A stretch of DNA of 64,000 nt from Streptomyces pyxinae (GCF_024756275.1 NZ_JANUGQ010000015.1:62001-126000), one strand, 5' to 3'; shown: positions 32,937-42,019, numbered from the stretch's first letter. Program-made: numbers and translations. The notes: generated by a model from the letters alone, not told the origin.

Positions 32937-35117
32937 ATGAACGACACGAGCGACGCAGGACCCGGCACTCTCCGCGCATCCGCCGACGCGGTCCTCGCCC
33001 GGCTGGTCGGCGCCCCCGCCGGTTCGGCGCGGCTGCGCGAGGACCAGTGGCGGGCGATCGAGGCGCTGGTCGAACACCGGCGACGGGCCCTGGTGGTGCA
33101 GCGCACCGGCTGGGGCAAGTCCGCGGTGTACTTCGTCGCGACCTCGCTGCTGCGCGAGCGGGGCAGCGGTCCCACCGTCATCGTCTCGCCGCTGCTCGCG
33201 CTGATGCGCAACCAGGTGGAGGCGGCGGCCCGGGCGGGTGTCCACGCCCGCTCGATCAACTCGGCCAACACCGAGGAGTGGGACGAGATCCAGCAGGAGA
33301 TCGCCGACGGCCGGGTGGACGTGCTGCTCGTCAGCCCGGAACGCCTCAACAACCCCGACTTCCGCGATCAGGTGCTGCCCCGGCTCGCCGCCGCCACCGG
33401 ACTGCTGGTGGTGGACGAGGCACACTGCATCTCCGACTGGGGCCACGACTTCCGGCCCGACTACCGCCGGCTGCGCACCATGCTGGCGGAGTTGCCCGCC
33501 GGGGTCCCGGTGCTCGCCACCACCGCGACGGCCAACGCCCGGGTGACGGCTGACGTGGCCGAGCAGCTCGGCACCGGCGCCGGCTCCGACGCCCTGGTAC
33601 TGCGCGGACCGCTGGACCGCGAGAGCCTGAGCCTGGGGGTGCTGCGGCTGCCGGACGCCGCGCACCGGCTGGGCTGGCTCGGTGACCACCTCGGGGAGCT
33701 CCCCGGCTCGGGGATCATCTACACCCTGACCGTCGCGGCGGCCGAGGAGGTGGCCGCGCACCTCCGCCGGTGCGGCCACACCGTCGCCTCCTACACCGGC
33801 CGCACGGAGGACGCCGACCGCCGGCAGGCCGAGGAGGATCTGCTCGCCAACCGGGTCAAGGCACTGATCGCCACCTCCGCGCTCGGCATGGGCTTCGACA
33901 AGCCGGACCTGGGCTTCGTCGTCCATCTCGGTTCGCCCTCCTCACCCATCGCCTACTACCAGCAGGTCGGCCGGGCCGGCCGGGGTGTGGCGCACGCCGA
34001 GGTGCTGCTGCTGCCCGGCCGGGAGGACGAGGCGATCTGGCAGTACTTCGCCTCGGTCGCGTTCCCGCCCGAGGAGCAGGTCCGCCGCACCCTCGACGTG
34101 CTCGCCGGTGCGGGGCGACCGCTCTCGCTGCCCGCCCTGGAACCCCTGGTCGAGCTGCGCCGCAGCCGCCTGGAGACGATGCTCAAGGTGCTGGACGTCG
34201 ACGGTGCGGTGCGACGCGTCAAGGGCGGCTGGGTCAGTACCGGTGAGCCCTGGTCGTACGACGCCGAGCGGTACGCGTGGGTGGCCCGGCAGCGGGCCGA
34301 GGAGCAGCAGGCGATGCGTGACTACGCGACGACCGGCGGCTGCCGGATGGAGTTTCTGCGCCGTCGGCTGGACGACGAGGCCGCCGCCCCGTGCGGGCGC
34401 TGCGACAACTGCGCGGGACCCCGCTTCGACGCCAAGGTGTCGGCCGCCGCGCTGGACGCCGCGCGGGGTGAACTGGGGCGGCCCGGTGTGGAGGTGGAGC
34501 CGCGCCGGATGTGGCCCACCGGTCTCGCGGCGGTGGGGGTCGACCTCAAGGGCCGTATCCCGGCGGGTGAACTGTCGTGGTCGGGCCGCGCCCTGGGGCG
34601 GCTCTCCGACATCGGCTGGGGCAACCGGCTCCGGCCGCTGCTGTCGCCCGGCGCGCCGGACGCTCCGGTGCCCGACGACGTGGTGGAGGCGGTGGTGCGG
34701 GTGCTCGCGGACTGGGCCAGGGGCCCCGGAGGCTGGGCCTCGGGCGAGCCGGACGCGCCCGGCCGCCCGGCCGGGGTGGTCACGGTCGCCTCACGGAGCC
34801 GTCCTCAGCTGGTGGAGTCGCTGGGCCGGCGCATCGCGGAGGTGGGCCGGATGCCCCTGCTCGGCTCGGTCGGCCAGGTGCCCGAAGCGGCGGAGGCGCG
34901 GCTGTCGCGGACCAACAGCGCGCAGCGGGTGGTGGGTTTGCACCGGGCGCTGACCGTGCCGCCGGAGCTCGCCGGAGAGCTGGCGGCGGCCGGGGGACCC
35001 GTACTGCTGGTCGACGATCTGTCGGACACCGGATGGACGCTCGCCGTGGCGGCCCGGCTGCTGCGACGGGCGGGAGCGGAGGGGGTGTTTCCGCTGGTCC
35101 TGGCAGTTCAGGGCTGA
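32937..35117 (+). CDS. RecQ-family DNA helicase with C-terminal phosphoribosyltransferase-like domain
   Basis: A 726-residue protein. The SF2 helicase core has Walker A QRTGWGKS (55-62), DEAH (160-163), TTATAN (194-199) and QQVGRAGRG (342-350). A RecQ zinc-binding site uses Cys469, Cys486, Cys489 and Cys492, followed by a winged-helix-like region. The C-terminal 100 residues end in VLLVDDLSDTGWTLAVAA (689-706), the PRPP-binding signature of type I phosphoribosyltransferases such as ComF, not an HRDC domain. It likely unwinds recombination intermediates 3'-5', while the role of the PRTase part is unknown. The ATG at 32937 has GGAG very close; an in-frame upstream start is possible. It is divergent from the DUF4192 gene. 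Confidence 0.9.
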   Translation: MNDTSDAGPGTLRASADAVLARLVGAPAGSARLREDQWRAIEALVEHRRRALVVQRTGWGKSAVYFVATSLLRERGSGPTVIVSPLLALMRNQVEAAARAGVHARSINSANTEEWDEIQQEIADGRVDVLLVSPERLNNPDFRDQVLPRLAAATGLLVVDEAHCISDWGHDFRPDYRRLRTMLAELPAGVPVLATTATANARVTADVAEQLGTGAGSDALVLRGPLDRESLSLGVLRLPDAAHRLGWLGDHLGELPGSGIIYTLTVAAAEEVAAHLRRCGHTVASYTGRTEDADRRQAEEDLLANRVKALIATSALGMGFDKPDLGFVVHLGSPSSPIAYYQQVGRAGRGVAHAEVLLLPGREDEAIWQYFASVAFPPEEQVRRTLDVLAGAGRPLSLPALEPLVELRRSRLETMLKVLDVDGAVRRVKGGWVSTGEPWSYDAERYAWVARQRAEEQQAMRDYATTGGCRMEFLRRRLDDEAAAPCGRCDNCAGPRFDAKVSAAALDAARGELGRPGVEVEPRRMWPTGLAAVGVDLKGRIPAGELSWSGRALGRLSDIGWGNRLRPLLSPGAPDAPVPDDVVEAVVRVLADWARGPGGWASGEPDAPGRPAGVVTVASRSRPQLVESLGRRIAEVGRMPLLGSVGQVPEAAEARLSRTNSAQRVVGLHRALTVPPELAGELAAAGGPVLLVDDLSDTGWTLAVAARLLRRAGAEGVFPLVLAVQG

Positions 35118-35330
35118 CGAAGGCGTCACCGGGTGCTCGGCGGGGCAGGATATGAGTGTCATACCGCCCCATACCCGGCGGCGACCTCAATTGCTCGTTG
35201 CCGCTCGCCCACGGGGCAGGAAGAATTGGAAATCCGCTCCCCGCACGCTCATTCGCGGTCTCGCAGGGCTGTGCCGGTGCGTCCCACTTCACCCTGCCCG
35301 CTCCGTGGGCGCGTTTGCGAAGGGAGGACC

Positions 35331-35960
35331 GTGACCTTCGGATTCGCTCCGTCCGCGACCGGCTCGCTCGCGTCGGCGGCCGACTCCGCCAACCGCCTCG
35401 CCCGGGTGCTCGCGCCGGCCGAGTGGGCGGCGGCGGGGATACCGGTGCCGCGTGACCCGCGTGAGGTGGTCAACGGGCTGCACTCCCGGCACGGGCCGGA
35501 ACCCGGCACCGCCGTCGTCGCCGTCCTCGACCACGAGGAACGGCTGGCCGCCAGCGCCTCGTTCGTCCCCCGCGCGGCGGCCGCCGACGGCTGGGAGTTC
35601 CGCAACGCGCTGCTGGCCCGGCTGCGCCGGATCATCCCGCACGACCTGCGCCTGCGCACCCCGGTCCGTACCGCCGTGCTGCTCTACTGCCGCGCGGGGG
35701 ACGAGCGGTGGACGGAGGAGGACGGCGCCTGGATGTGGGGCCTGCGCGACGCCTGCACCCTGCACGGTCTGCGCTGCGGCGCGTACATCACGCTCACCGC
35801 TGGCGGTTGGCAGGTGCTGGGAGAGGGGCACGGCGGCCGCCGGCCGCACGCTGGCTCCAAGCCGGTGGACCTCGCGGAACTGGTGCCTGGCGAAGGAGTT
35901 CCGGCGCCGCGCACCGCGAGCGGGGCCGCCGAGCCACTGCGCCGTACCGCCGCCCGCTGA
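35331..35960 (+). CDS. Conserved Streptomyces protein of unknown function
   Basis: A 209-residue soluble protein, not assigned to a family. The frame is clearly coding, with an Ala-rich N-terminal helix, a central block LLARLRRIIPHDLRLRTPVRTAVLLYCRAGDERWTEEDGAW and a Gly/His-rich end. The GTG at 35331 follows GGGAGG directly, a strong ribosome site; the frame is open further upstream without one. It lies 213 bases downstream of recQ on the same strand, so it may be expressed from its own promoter. No export signal or membrane segment is visible. Confidence 0.65.
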   Translation: MTFGFAPSATGSLASAADSANRLARVLAPAEWAAAGIPVPRDPREVVNGLHSRHGPEPGTAVVAVLDHEERLAASASFVPRAAAADGWEFRNALLARLRRIIPHDLRLRTPVRTAVLLYCRAGDERWTEEDGAWMWGLRDACTLHGLRCGAYITLTAGGWQVLGEGHGGRRPHAGSKPVDLAELVPGEGVPAPRTASGAAEPLRRTAAR

Positions 35961-36002
35961 CGGGGCGGCGAACGGAACCGGACCGGGCGAGGCGATGCCG
36001 AC

Positions 36003-36107
36003 GGCGGGATCGGCGGGATCGGCGGGATCGGCGGGATCGGCGGGATCGGCGGGATCGGCGGGATCGGCGGGATCGGCGGGATCGGCGGGATCGGCGGGAT
36101 CGGCGGG
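36003..36107. repeat. 9-bp tandem array (GGCGGGATC)n
   Basis: About 11.7 perfect copies of GGCGGGATC without interruption, about 40 bases past the stop of the preceding gene. Read forward in one frame it gives (GSA)n and in reverse (IPP)n. No flanking start or stop makes it part of a convincing gene. Being perfect, it is probably a young or unstable array. Confidence 0.92.
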
Positions 36108-36239
36108 TGAGCCTGGCGGCCCGGGCCGCGCGGCTCCGGCGACCGGCGGAAGACTCCCCCAGGGGGTGGGGCCCCGGCCACGGTACGTCCGGACCATGGG
36201 CCCGGACGTGCCATGGCCGACCGCCGCGACAACCACGCC

Positions 36240-36294
36240 GGCTCCCGTACGGCCCCGCCGGCCGTGGGACCGGCGGCGGAGTCGTACGGGAGCC
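36240..36294. terminator. Long hairpin between convergent genes
   Basis: Outer arms GGCTCCCGTACG (36240-36251) and CGTACGGGAGCC (36283-36294) pair perfectly. The 31-base interior contains further complementary CCGCCGG/CCGGCGG segments. It could terminate the plus-strand gene ending at 35960 and the minus-strand gene ending at 36630. Confidence 0.7.
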
Positions 36295-36629
36295 AGAAGT
36301 AAAGCCGACCACCCTGTGCGCGCGCCCTCATGAGGACACGTCAAGTACCGATCGGCTGCGGCGCCGTGGCGTCCCGGCACCCGCGCCCGGCGCCGTGCAC
36401 GGTCGGCCCCCGGAAGCATCCGACGGGCCGGACCCGCCCGCCCGTGCGGGGCGGAGGCGAACCTCACCCCACCAGAGGGTCCGGCGCGGCGGCCGGCGAA
36501 TCGCCACGGAGCCGCCGGTCGGCACGCACCGCCGCGGCGGCACCGCGCGCCGGGCGTCGTGCGCCCCGGGCCGCGCACGGCCACCGCGCTCGGAGCCGTA
36601 CCGCCGCCCGGCCGGCCGGGCCGCGCGGG
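36295..36629. other. Gene-free interval
   Basis: About 335 bases of GC-rich sequence between the long hairpin and the end of the next minus-strand gene. I see no coding sequence, RNA or ordered repeat in it. Confidence 0.4.
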
Positions 36630-37256
36630 TCAGACGCCCGTGGCGAGAACGGAGTTGATCCGCTCGGCGTCGCCGCAGACGATCAGCAGCGCGTTCGCCC
36701 GCGCCAGCGCGGCGGGCAGCACGTCGACGGCATGGTCACCGCCGCCGTTGACGGCCACGACCACCACGGGACGCGACGAGGCGCGCTCCACGGCGGCGGC
36801 GTCCGCGAAGAACACGTCCTCCCGGGCATCGTGCTGGGCCCAGTAGGACGCCTCACCGAAGGACGACTCATGAGCCGCCCACGGGTGCTGTTCCCCGGTG
36901 GTGAGCACCAGGATGTCGCCGGGCGCCCGACCGGTGTCGAGCAGCAGGTCGACGGCCTCCTCGGCGGCGTCGAGCGCCCCGTTCACCGGGGCGGGGATCA
37001 GCTGGATCTGCGGCTGGGTCCCGGAGTCGGAACGGCTCTCCGGCCGGGACGGGGACTGCCCGGCACCGGGGTGCGGGCGCTGCGCCGGGGCGGCGGGCCG
37101 GGCCGGGCCCGGGACCGGACGGCCGGGGCGCGGAGAGGCCGCGGAACGCGGACCGGGTACGGGACGAGGGGTCGGCACGGGGCGGCCTGCGGCCGGTGTG
37201 ACGCGCGAACCCTGGGCACTCTCGTGAATCTGAGGCTCCTCGGGGATGAGAGGCAT
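36630..37256 (-). CDS. Hypothetical protein with Pro-rich N-terminus and Rossmann-like C-terminal half
   Basis: About 208 residues. Residues 20-85 are a Pro/Arg/Ala-rich, probably disordered stretch. From about 88 the sequence is ordered: alternating helices and strands such as ALDAAEEAVDLLLDT, GDILVLTTGEQHPWAAHE, REDVFFADAAAVERA, RPVVVVAVNGG and ANALLIVCGDAERINSVL. The second half loosely resembles the C-terminal domain of UvrD-like helicases, but no catalytic motif is visible and I do not assign it. The ATG at 37256 has only a weak ribosome site. It lies upstream of the recQ-side hairpin and immediately downstream of rnhB on the same strand. Confidence 0.6.
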   Translation of the reverse strand: MPLIPEEPQIHESAQGSRVTPAAGRPVPTPRPVPGPRSAASPRPGRPVPGPARPAAPAQRPHPGAGQSPSRPESRSDSGTQPQIQLIPAPVNGALDAAEEAVDLLLDTGRAPGDILVLTTGEQHPWAAHESSFGEASYWAQHDAREDVFFADAAAVERASSRPVVVVAVNGGGDHAVDVLPAALARANALLIVCGDAERINSVLATGV

Positions 37257-37296
37257 GGGTGATGTCTATCAAACACCGGTGCGAGAAGCACCGGCG

Positions 37297-37316
37297 GGTG
37301 GCGCATAACCGCCACC
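37297..37316 (-). terminator. Short hairpin after rnhB
   Basis: GGTGGC (37297-37302) and GCCACC (37311-37316) with an 8-base loop, 35 bases past the rnhB stop. A modest stem, possibly an attenuator ahead of the next gene. Confidence 0.5.
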
Positions 37317-37350
37317 GTGCGATTCGGGCGGGCGGACACCGCCGACCGGT

Positions 37351-38061
37351 TCAGAAGTCGAAGCCGAGCTGGCCTCCGCTTTCCGGGGCGGTCACCTGCG
37401 CGGGGAGGCGGACCTTCTTGAGGTGCCGCCACCGGGGCAGGGCGTCCAGATACGACCAGCTCAGCCGGTGGTGCGGGGTGGGCCCCCACTCCGCCAGCGC
37501 GGCCTTGTGCACGGGCGAGGGGTAGCCCGCGTTCGCGTCGAAGCCGAAGGCCGCGCAGTGCACGGACCCCTCCCCCAGTTCGGCCATCATCGCGTCCCGC
37601 CGCACCTTGGCCAGGACCGAGGCGGCGGCGACCGCGACGCAGGACTGGTCGCCCTTGATCACCGTACGGACCTTCCAGGGCAGGCCCAGATAGTCGTGGT
37701 TCCCGTCCAGGATCACCGCGTCGGGACGCACCGGCAGAGCCTCCAGGGCCCGGACGGCGGCCAGGCGCAGCGCGGCGGTCATGCCCAGCGCGTCGATCTC
37801 TTCCGGCGACGCGTGCCCGAGGGCGTGCGACGTGACCCAGGCGGCCAGTTCCAGCGCCAGTTCGGACCGGCGCTTCGGGGTCAGGAGCTTGGAGTCGGTG
37901 AGTCCGGCGGGCGGGCGGCGCAGACCGGTGACGGCCGCGCAGACCGTGACAGGCCCGGCCCACGCTCCGCGTCCGACCTCGTCGACACCGGCGATGATCT
38001 TGGCGCCGGTGGTCGCCCTGAGCGAGCGTTCGACGGTGTGGGTGGGCGGTTCGTACGGCAT
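37351..38061 (-). CDS. rnhB: Ribonuclease HII
   Basis: A 236-residue enzyme that removes ribonucleotides and RNA primers from DNA. Type 2 RNase H motifs are present: DEVGRGAWAGPV (catalytic Asp and Glu), VILDGNHDYL, IKGDQSCVAVAAASVLAKVRRDAMM, and FGFDANAGYPSPVHKAAL. The ATG at 38061 has no evident ribosome site, but the protein then starts as relatives do. The C-terminus ends QLGFDF after a basic stretch. It is flanked by a 660-base gene-free region upstream. With lexA, nrdRJ, recQ and dinG nearby, the neighbourhood is rich in genome-maintenance functions. Confidence 0.92.
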   Translation of the reverse strand: MPYEPPTHTVERSLRATTGAKIIAGVDEVGRGAWAGPVTVCAAVTGLRRPPAGLTDSKLLTPKRRSELALELAAWVTSHALGHASPEEIDALGMTAALRLAAVRALEALPVRPDAVILDGNHDYLGLPWKVRTVIKGDQSCVAVAAASVLAKVRRDAMMAELGEGSVHCAAFGFDANAGYPSPVHKAALAEWGPTPHHRLSWSYLDALPRWRHLKKVRLPAQVTAPESGGQLGFDF

Positions 38062-38723
38062 GGCGCCAGACAGGTTACGCCGCCCATAGGCGTCCGCGAC
38101 ACCCGGATTGCGGTCCGGCGCCCGGAGCGCCCGGTTCCGGACTCGCGCCGGGACGATCTCTTGGCATCTGCACATATCAGTGAGATCGTCAGATCGGCCG
38201 GAAATCGCCGGTGGCTCCACCGACTCCTCCCACAGGGCCGACCGTTGAGACGGTGAACGAGCGATGAAGAAGACAACGACAACGAGCCAAGCCCCGAGAA
38301 GTCGCAATCGCGAACGGCCGGCCGAAGCGGCGTGTACACAGGTTTTTCCCAGTGTCCGCGAGCACAGCGGCCCCCTTCGGCCACGACACCGGCGACAGCG
38401 ACAGCGCCCCGCCGGCGGCGGCGAGAACACCCGGGTGGCCGCGCCGCGGATCGGCGGCGCGGCGGCGCCCATCGATCAGGCGGTCCGGCGGGCCCACATG
38501 CATCGATGCCGGCGTCGCCACAGCCCGGCGGTCCGGCGACCCCGTACTCAGCGGCCCCAACGGCGCCATGGACCGGCGGCCCCGGGTGCACCGGTGCCAG
38601 CGGCGCCACAGACAGCGGTCCGGCGGCCCGGCGGCACCAGTCGATCCACCACCCGCCCGTCCGGCGGCGGCCCGCGCGGACGCCCGCCCGGGTCGCCCCG
38701 GGGACACCGCCCCGCGCGCAGGC
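38062..38723. other. 660-base gene-free region upstream of rnhB
   Basis: The part near rnhB (38140-38350) is less GC-rich and may hold its promoter. The remaining 38400-38700 is repetitive GC-rich sequence with palindromes such as ATGCATCGAT near 38496 and several CGGCGGC/GGCGCCA words. A frame beginning ATGAAGAAG at 38264 is open but quickly becomes Arg/Pro low-complexity and is not credited. In S. coelicolor other genes occupy this interval, as far as I recall, so it may be a deletion scar. Confidence 0.4.
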
Positions 38724-39629
38724 TCAGTGACGCGCCCCGGCCGGCAGCCAGCCGGGCAGTTCCTCGGTCCGCTCCCGCCAGACGGCGGGCGGCGCCGCAC
38801 CGGCCGCGGCGACCACTCCGCCCACGATGGCGCAGGTGGTGTCGACGTCGCCGCCGACCCCCGCGGTGGTCCAGAACGCCCGCTCGTAGTCGCCCAGGGC
38901 GCGCGCGGCGGACCACAGCGCGAACGGCACCGTGTCATGCGCGCTGGTCCGCCGGCCGCACCCGAGCACCGCGGCGACCGTCCCGGCGTTCCCGTAGTCG
39001 AGCATGTCCCTGGCCCGGCGCAGCCCGGCACCGACGGCGCTGCGTGGAACGAGGGCGACCACGCCGTCCAGCAGCTCCGCCGGGGCCGGCGGCCCGGACG
39101 GGGCGGCGGCGAGCGCGGCGGCCGCGGCGACGGCCATGCAGCCGACCACCGCCTCACGGTGCTGATGCGTGGTGTACGAGGAGATCTCGGCCTGGTGGGT
39201 GGCCTGTTCGGGGTCGTCGGCGTACCAGGCGCCGAGCGGGGCGATCCGCATGGCCGCGCCATTGCCCCAGGACCCCTGCCCCTGAAAGAGCGCGGCGGCC
39301 AGCTCCCGCCAGTCGCCGCCCTCCCGGATCAGCCGGAGCATCCGGTTCACCGCGGGGCCGTAGCCGCGGTCGAAGTCATGGTGCTCGGCGAAGGACCTGG
39401 CCAGGGCATCCTGGTCGACGCGGCCGTGTCCGGCGAGCACGGCCAGCACGGAGCAGGCCATCTCGGTGTCGTCGGTCCACTGCCAGGGGCCGGGCGGCAC
39501 TTCGCGCCGTTTCAGCAGCGGGTAGTTCGCGGGTACGAAGAACTGGGAGCCCAGGGCGTCTCCCACGGCCAGTCCACGCAGGCCGGCCAGGGCGCGGTCG
39601 AAGCGCCGGTCGAGAGCAGAGTCGGTCAT
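38724..39629 (-). CDS. ADP-ribosylglycohydrolase family protein
   Basis: A 301-residue DraG/ARH-type hydrolase, expected to remove ADP-ribose from proteins or other acceptors using two metal ions. Metal-binding motifs are visible: WTDDTEMACSVL near residues 51-62 and GGDVDTTCAIVGG near 259-271, separated by the usual helical core including GNGAAMRIAPLG. The length is typical. The start has ATG at 39629 with no outstanding ribosome site. No DraT or toxin partner lies beside it. It has a short spacing (about 100 bases) from the phosphatase gene upstream, which may be cotranscribed. Confidence 0.9.
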   Translation of the reverse strand: MTDSALDRRFDRALAGLRGLAVGDALGSQFFVPANYPLLKRREVPPGPWQWTDDTEMACSVLAVLAGHGRVDQDALARSFAEHHDFDRGYGPAVNRMLRLIREGGDWRELAAALFQGQGSWGNGAAMRIAPLGAWYADDPEQATHQAEISSYTTHQHREAVVGCMAVAAAAALAAAPSGPPAPAELLDGVVALVPRSAVGAGLRRARDMLDYGNAGTVAAVLGCGRRTSAHDTVPFALWSAARALGDYERAFWTTAGVGGDVDTTCAIVGGVVAAAGAAPPAVWRERTEELPGWLPAGARH

Positions 39630-39668
39630 CGCCCGGCCACTCTATCCGCCGGCACCGCACCGGGCGCT

Positions 39669-39744
39669 GTCGTCCGTGTCACGCCGCCCCCGGCGTCGTT
39701 CATGTACGCCCACCCGGCGTCGTTCGTGTCACGCCGCCCCCGGC
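39669..39744. repeat. 26-bp direct repeat pair
   Basis: GTCGTCCGTGTCACGCC continuing to CCCCGGC (39669-39694) recurs with one change at 39719-39744. The second copy overlaps the 3' end of the phosphatase gene, so the C-terminus of that protein may have been shaped by the duplication. Confidence 0.7.
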
Positions 39745-40403
39745 CTGCCGATGACGCCGTACGGCTCCGGCGCCCGCCAGCGCTCGAAGGGCCGGTCCAG
39801 CCGGTAGCGCCCGTTCTCGCCCAGGACGAGGGTGCGGGTCTCCCCGTTGCGCGGATTGGAGAGCGACTCGAACTCGGCGACCGTCCAGTGGAACCACCGC
39901 ATGCAGAACAGCCGCATGGTCAGCCCGTGGGTGACCAGCAGGACATTGGGCGGTGAGTCGGGCGCCTCGAAGCTGCGGTGCAGGCTCTCCAGAAAGGCAC
40001 CCACCCGGTCGTAGACATCGGCGCCCGACTCTCCCTGGGCGAAGCGGTAGAAGAAGTGACCGTAGGCGTCCCGGTACGCCTTCTGGAGCCGTACGTCCTC
40101 GCGATCCTGCCAGTTCCCCCAGTCCTGCTCGCGCAGCCGGGGCTCCTCACGGACCCGGATCAGCTCCGGGTCCAGCCCGAAGGCGCGGAAGGTCTCGTGG
40201 GTGCGGCGGTAGGGCGAGAGATAGACGCTGACCCGCTCGTCCCCGAAGAGCCCGCGCAGCCGGTCACCGGTCTCGGCGGCCTGCCGCCAGCCCAGCTCGG
40301 TCAGCCCGAGCGCGTGGTCGGGCTCGCGCTCGTACACCGTGTCGTCGGCATTGCCCTCCGACTCGCCGTGCCGGACGAGGACGATGCGCCGTGGTCGTGC
40401 CAT
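39729..40403 (-). CDS. Histidine phosphatase family protein (phosphoglycerate mutase-like)
   Basis: A 224-residue member of branch 1 of the histidine phosphatase superfamily. The phospho-acceptor His lies in VLVRHGESEGN, the second catalytic His in LLVTHGLTMRLF, and supporting Arg/Glu in SPYRRTHETF and REQDWGNWQ. Such enzymes dephosphorylate small molecules; a phosphoglycerate mutase role is not implied. The ATG at 40403 is followed by MARPRRIVLVRHGE, the usual family beginning. The extreme C-terminus overlaps a short direct repeat. Confidence 0.9.
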   Translation of the reverse strand: MARPRRIVLVRHGESEGNADDTVYEREPDHALGLTELGWRQAAETGDRLRGLFGDERVSVYLSPYRRTHETFRAFGLDPELIRVREEPRLREQDWGNWQDREDVRLQKAYRDAYGHFFYRFAQGESGADVYDRVGAFLESLHRSFEAPDSPPNVLLVTHGLTMRLFCMRWFHWTVAEFESLSNPRNGETRTLVLGENGRYRLDRPFERWRAPEPYGVIGRPGAA

Positions 40404-40669
40404 GGAACGACCCTAATCCGCCGGTCCGCGCGGGGCCCGGCCGGGCCGATCACGCCCCCGCCGTCCGGCGGAGCCGTACCGCCGGGCACCTCGTCCGGGA
40501 CCCCGGAACCGCCCCCGGTACCCGCCCCGGTGGACGACGGACACGGGCAGACGGCAGACCCCGGCAGGCGGCAGCCCCGGGCAAACGGCGGACACGGGAC
40601 CGGGCGACGGGCCCCTGGCGCGGACGACGGACTCTGGCGCGGGTGCGGGGGACATGCCTGGCCGGGCGC

Positions 40670-41275
40670 TCACACCGTCCAGCCCGCCTCCAGGTCCACC
40701 ACAGCGCCGGTCAGCCCCGCGACGTCCGCCGCGAACTGGGCGCGCAGCGCGAGCCGCTCCACCCGCTCGGTCCGGTACTTGCCGTGCTCCGCCGCCGCCC
40801 GCCACATCGACAGGACCAGGAACTCGTGCCCCGGGGCCTCCCCGAAGAGCCCCCGCACCATCCCGGGCGACCCGGCCATGGCGGGGTTCCACACCTTCTC
40901 CTGCATCAGCGCGAAGTGCTCGACCCGCTCGGCCCGGACCCGGCTGTGTGCCACCCGTACGACATCGGCGTCGGTGAAGCGCGGCTCGAACCCCGTCTTC
41001 ACATCGAACCGGTACTCGAACAGCTTGGTACGAAGTCCGCTGTACGTCCCCGACTGCGCGGCTGCCAGCCGGTCGTGCGAGCGGGCCATGAAGGAGTCGT
41101 AGAAGGGGCGGCTCTCCCAGAAGGTGAAGGTGTGGGCCACCCCGGGCCGCCCCCGGCTCCAGCCGCCGCCCTGCCCCCGGAAACCCGGCTCGCCCAGGAG
41201 CCCCGCCCACTTCCGCTGGCCCCGTTCGAACCCCCGACGGTCGACCACGGTGCAGCGACTCCACTTGACCAGCAC
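40670..41275 (-). CDS. YdbC family protein (DUF4937)
   Basis: A 201-residue protein resembling YdbC/DUF4937 antibiotic-biosynthesis-monooxygenase-like folds. The sequence is a tandem ferredoxin-like arrangement with MLVKWSRCTVVDRRGFERGQRKWAGL at the start, TFTFWESRPFYDSFMARSHDRLA near the middle and FLVLSMWRAAAEHGKYRTERVERL at the end. These proteins are usually cofactor-free and small; the substrate is unknown. Residues are strongly conserved across Streptomyces from memory. There is no signal peptide. It lies convergent with nothing: 266 empty bases separate it from the phosphatase, and it diverges from the TerD gene. Confidence 0.8.
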   Translation of the reverse strand: MLVKWSRCTVVDRRGFERGQRKWAGLLGEPGFRGQGGGWSRGRPGVAHTFTFWESRPFYDSFMARSHDRLAAAQSGTYSGLRTKLFEYRFDVKTGFEPRFTDADVVRVAHSRVRAERVEHFALMQEKVWNPAMAGSPGMVRGLFGEAPGHEFLVLSMWRAAAEHGKYRTERVERLALRAQFAADVAGLTGAVVDLEAGWTV

Positions 41276-41482
41276 CGCGCCATCGTACGGCGCCCGGCGT
41301 GGCGCGGGTCACGCCCGCCGGAGGGCCCGGGCGCCACCGGAACGGCACCTTCGCGCACGCTCCGTGACACCATAGGACAACGGGCCCCGGCGCGCGGCCG
41401 GTTGAGCTCCGCCAGCGGGCCCTCCGGGCGGCCCGGGAGACCGGCGTCAGGGAAGAGCGGGACGCGAGAGACGAGAGAGGGG

Positions 41483-42019
41483 ATGCGGGTGGGCAGTCTC
41501 AACAAGGGGGTCGGCAAGGTGGAGGTCTCGCTCAAGTGGGATCCGAGCCCGGCCGGCGCCCCGGACCACGACCTGGATCTGATCGCCGCGGTCTACCCGG
41601 TGGCGGAGCCGCAGGGAACGCCGGTCTATCTGGTGCACTTCGACAGTCGCTCCCCGGACGGCACGATCACCCTCAACCGCGACAGCCGCAACGGCCAGGG
41701 GTTCGGCGTGGACGAGTCGATGACCCTGGAGCTCCAGCGCCTCGCACCGGCCTACGGGCGGGTGGTGGTGGGCGTCGCCGTCCAGCAGCGCGAGAGCCGC
41801 ATCGCCTTCGGCGACGTGGCGAACACCCGGGTGACGGTGAAGGAGGGCTACGACGAGCTGGAGAGCCATGACTTCACCGACGTGGCCGGCGCGACGGCGG
41901 CCACCGTCGTGGAGTTCACCCGCGACGCCACCGGCGGCTGGGAGTACCGGCGGGCGATCCGTGGCTTCGACGCCGACCCGCAGTCCTTCACCACCCTGAT
42001 GGGCGGCCCGCGCCCCTGA
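41483..42019 (+). CDS. TerD family protein
   Basis: A 178-residue TerD-like protein. These proteins bind calcium and belong to stress/tellurite-resistance systems that associate with the membrane. Calcium-ligand stretches are visible: HDLDLIAAVY (about 28-38) and the acidic run SRSPDGTITLNRD with GFGVDESMTLEL (about 57-80). The ATG at 41483 sits almost on top of GAGAGGGG; a GTG two codons later (41489) has better spacing and could be the true start. The gene is isolated from other ter genes. It is convergent with nrdJ across a bidirectional terminator. Confidence 0.85.
   Translation: MRVGSLNKGVGKVEVSLKWDPSPAGAPDHDLDLIAAVYPVAEPQGTPVYLVHFDSRSPDGTITLNRDSRNGQGFGVDESMTLELQRLAPAYGRVVVGVAVQQRESRIAFGDVANTRVTVKEGYDELESHDFTDVAGATAATVVEFTRDATGGWEYRRAIRGFDADPQSFTTLMGGPRP

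Noticed and set aside
36003..36107. CRISPR or integron-like array
   Set aside because: A 9-bp unit without spacers is a simple tandem repeat.
38264..38450. Small gene starting ATGAAGAAG upstream of the ADP-ribosylglycohydrolase
   Set aside because: No ribosome site, and after a few codons the product is Arg/Pro low complexity.
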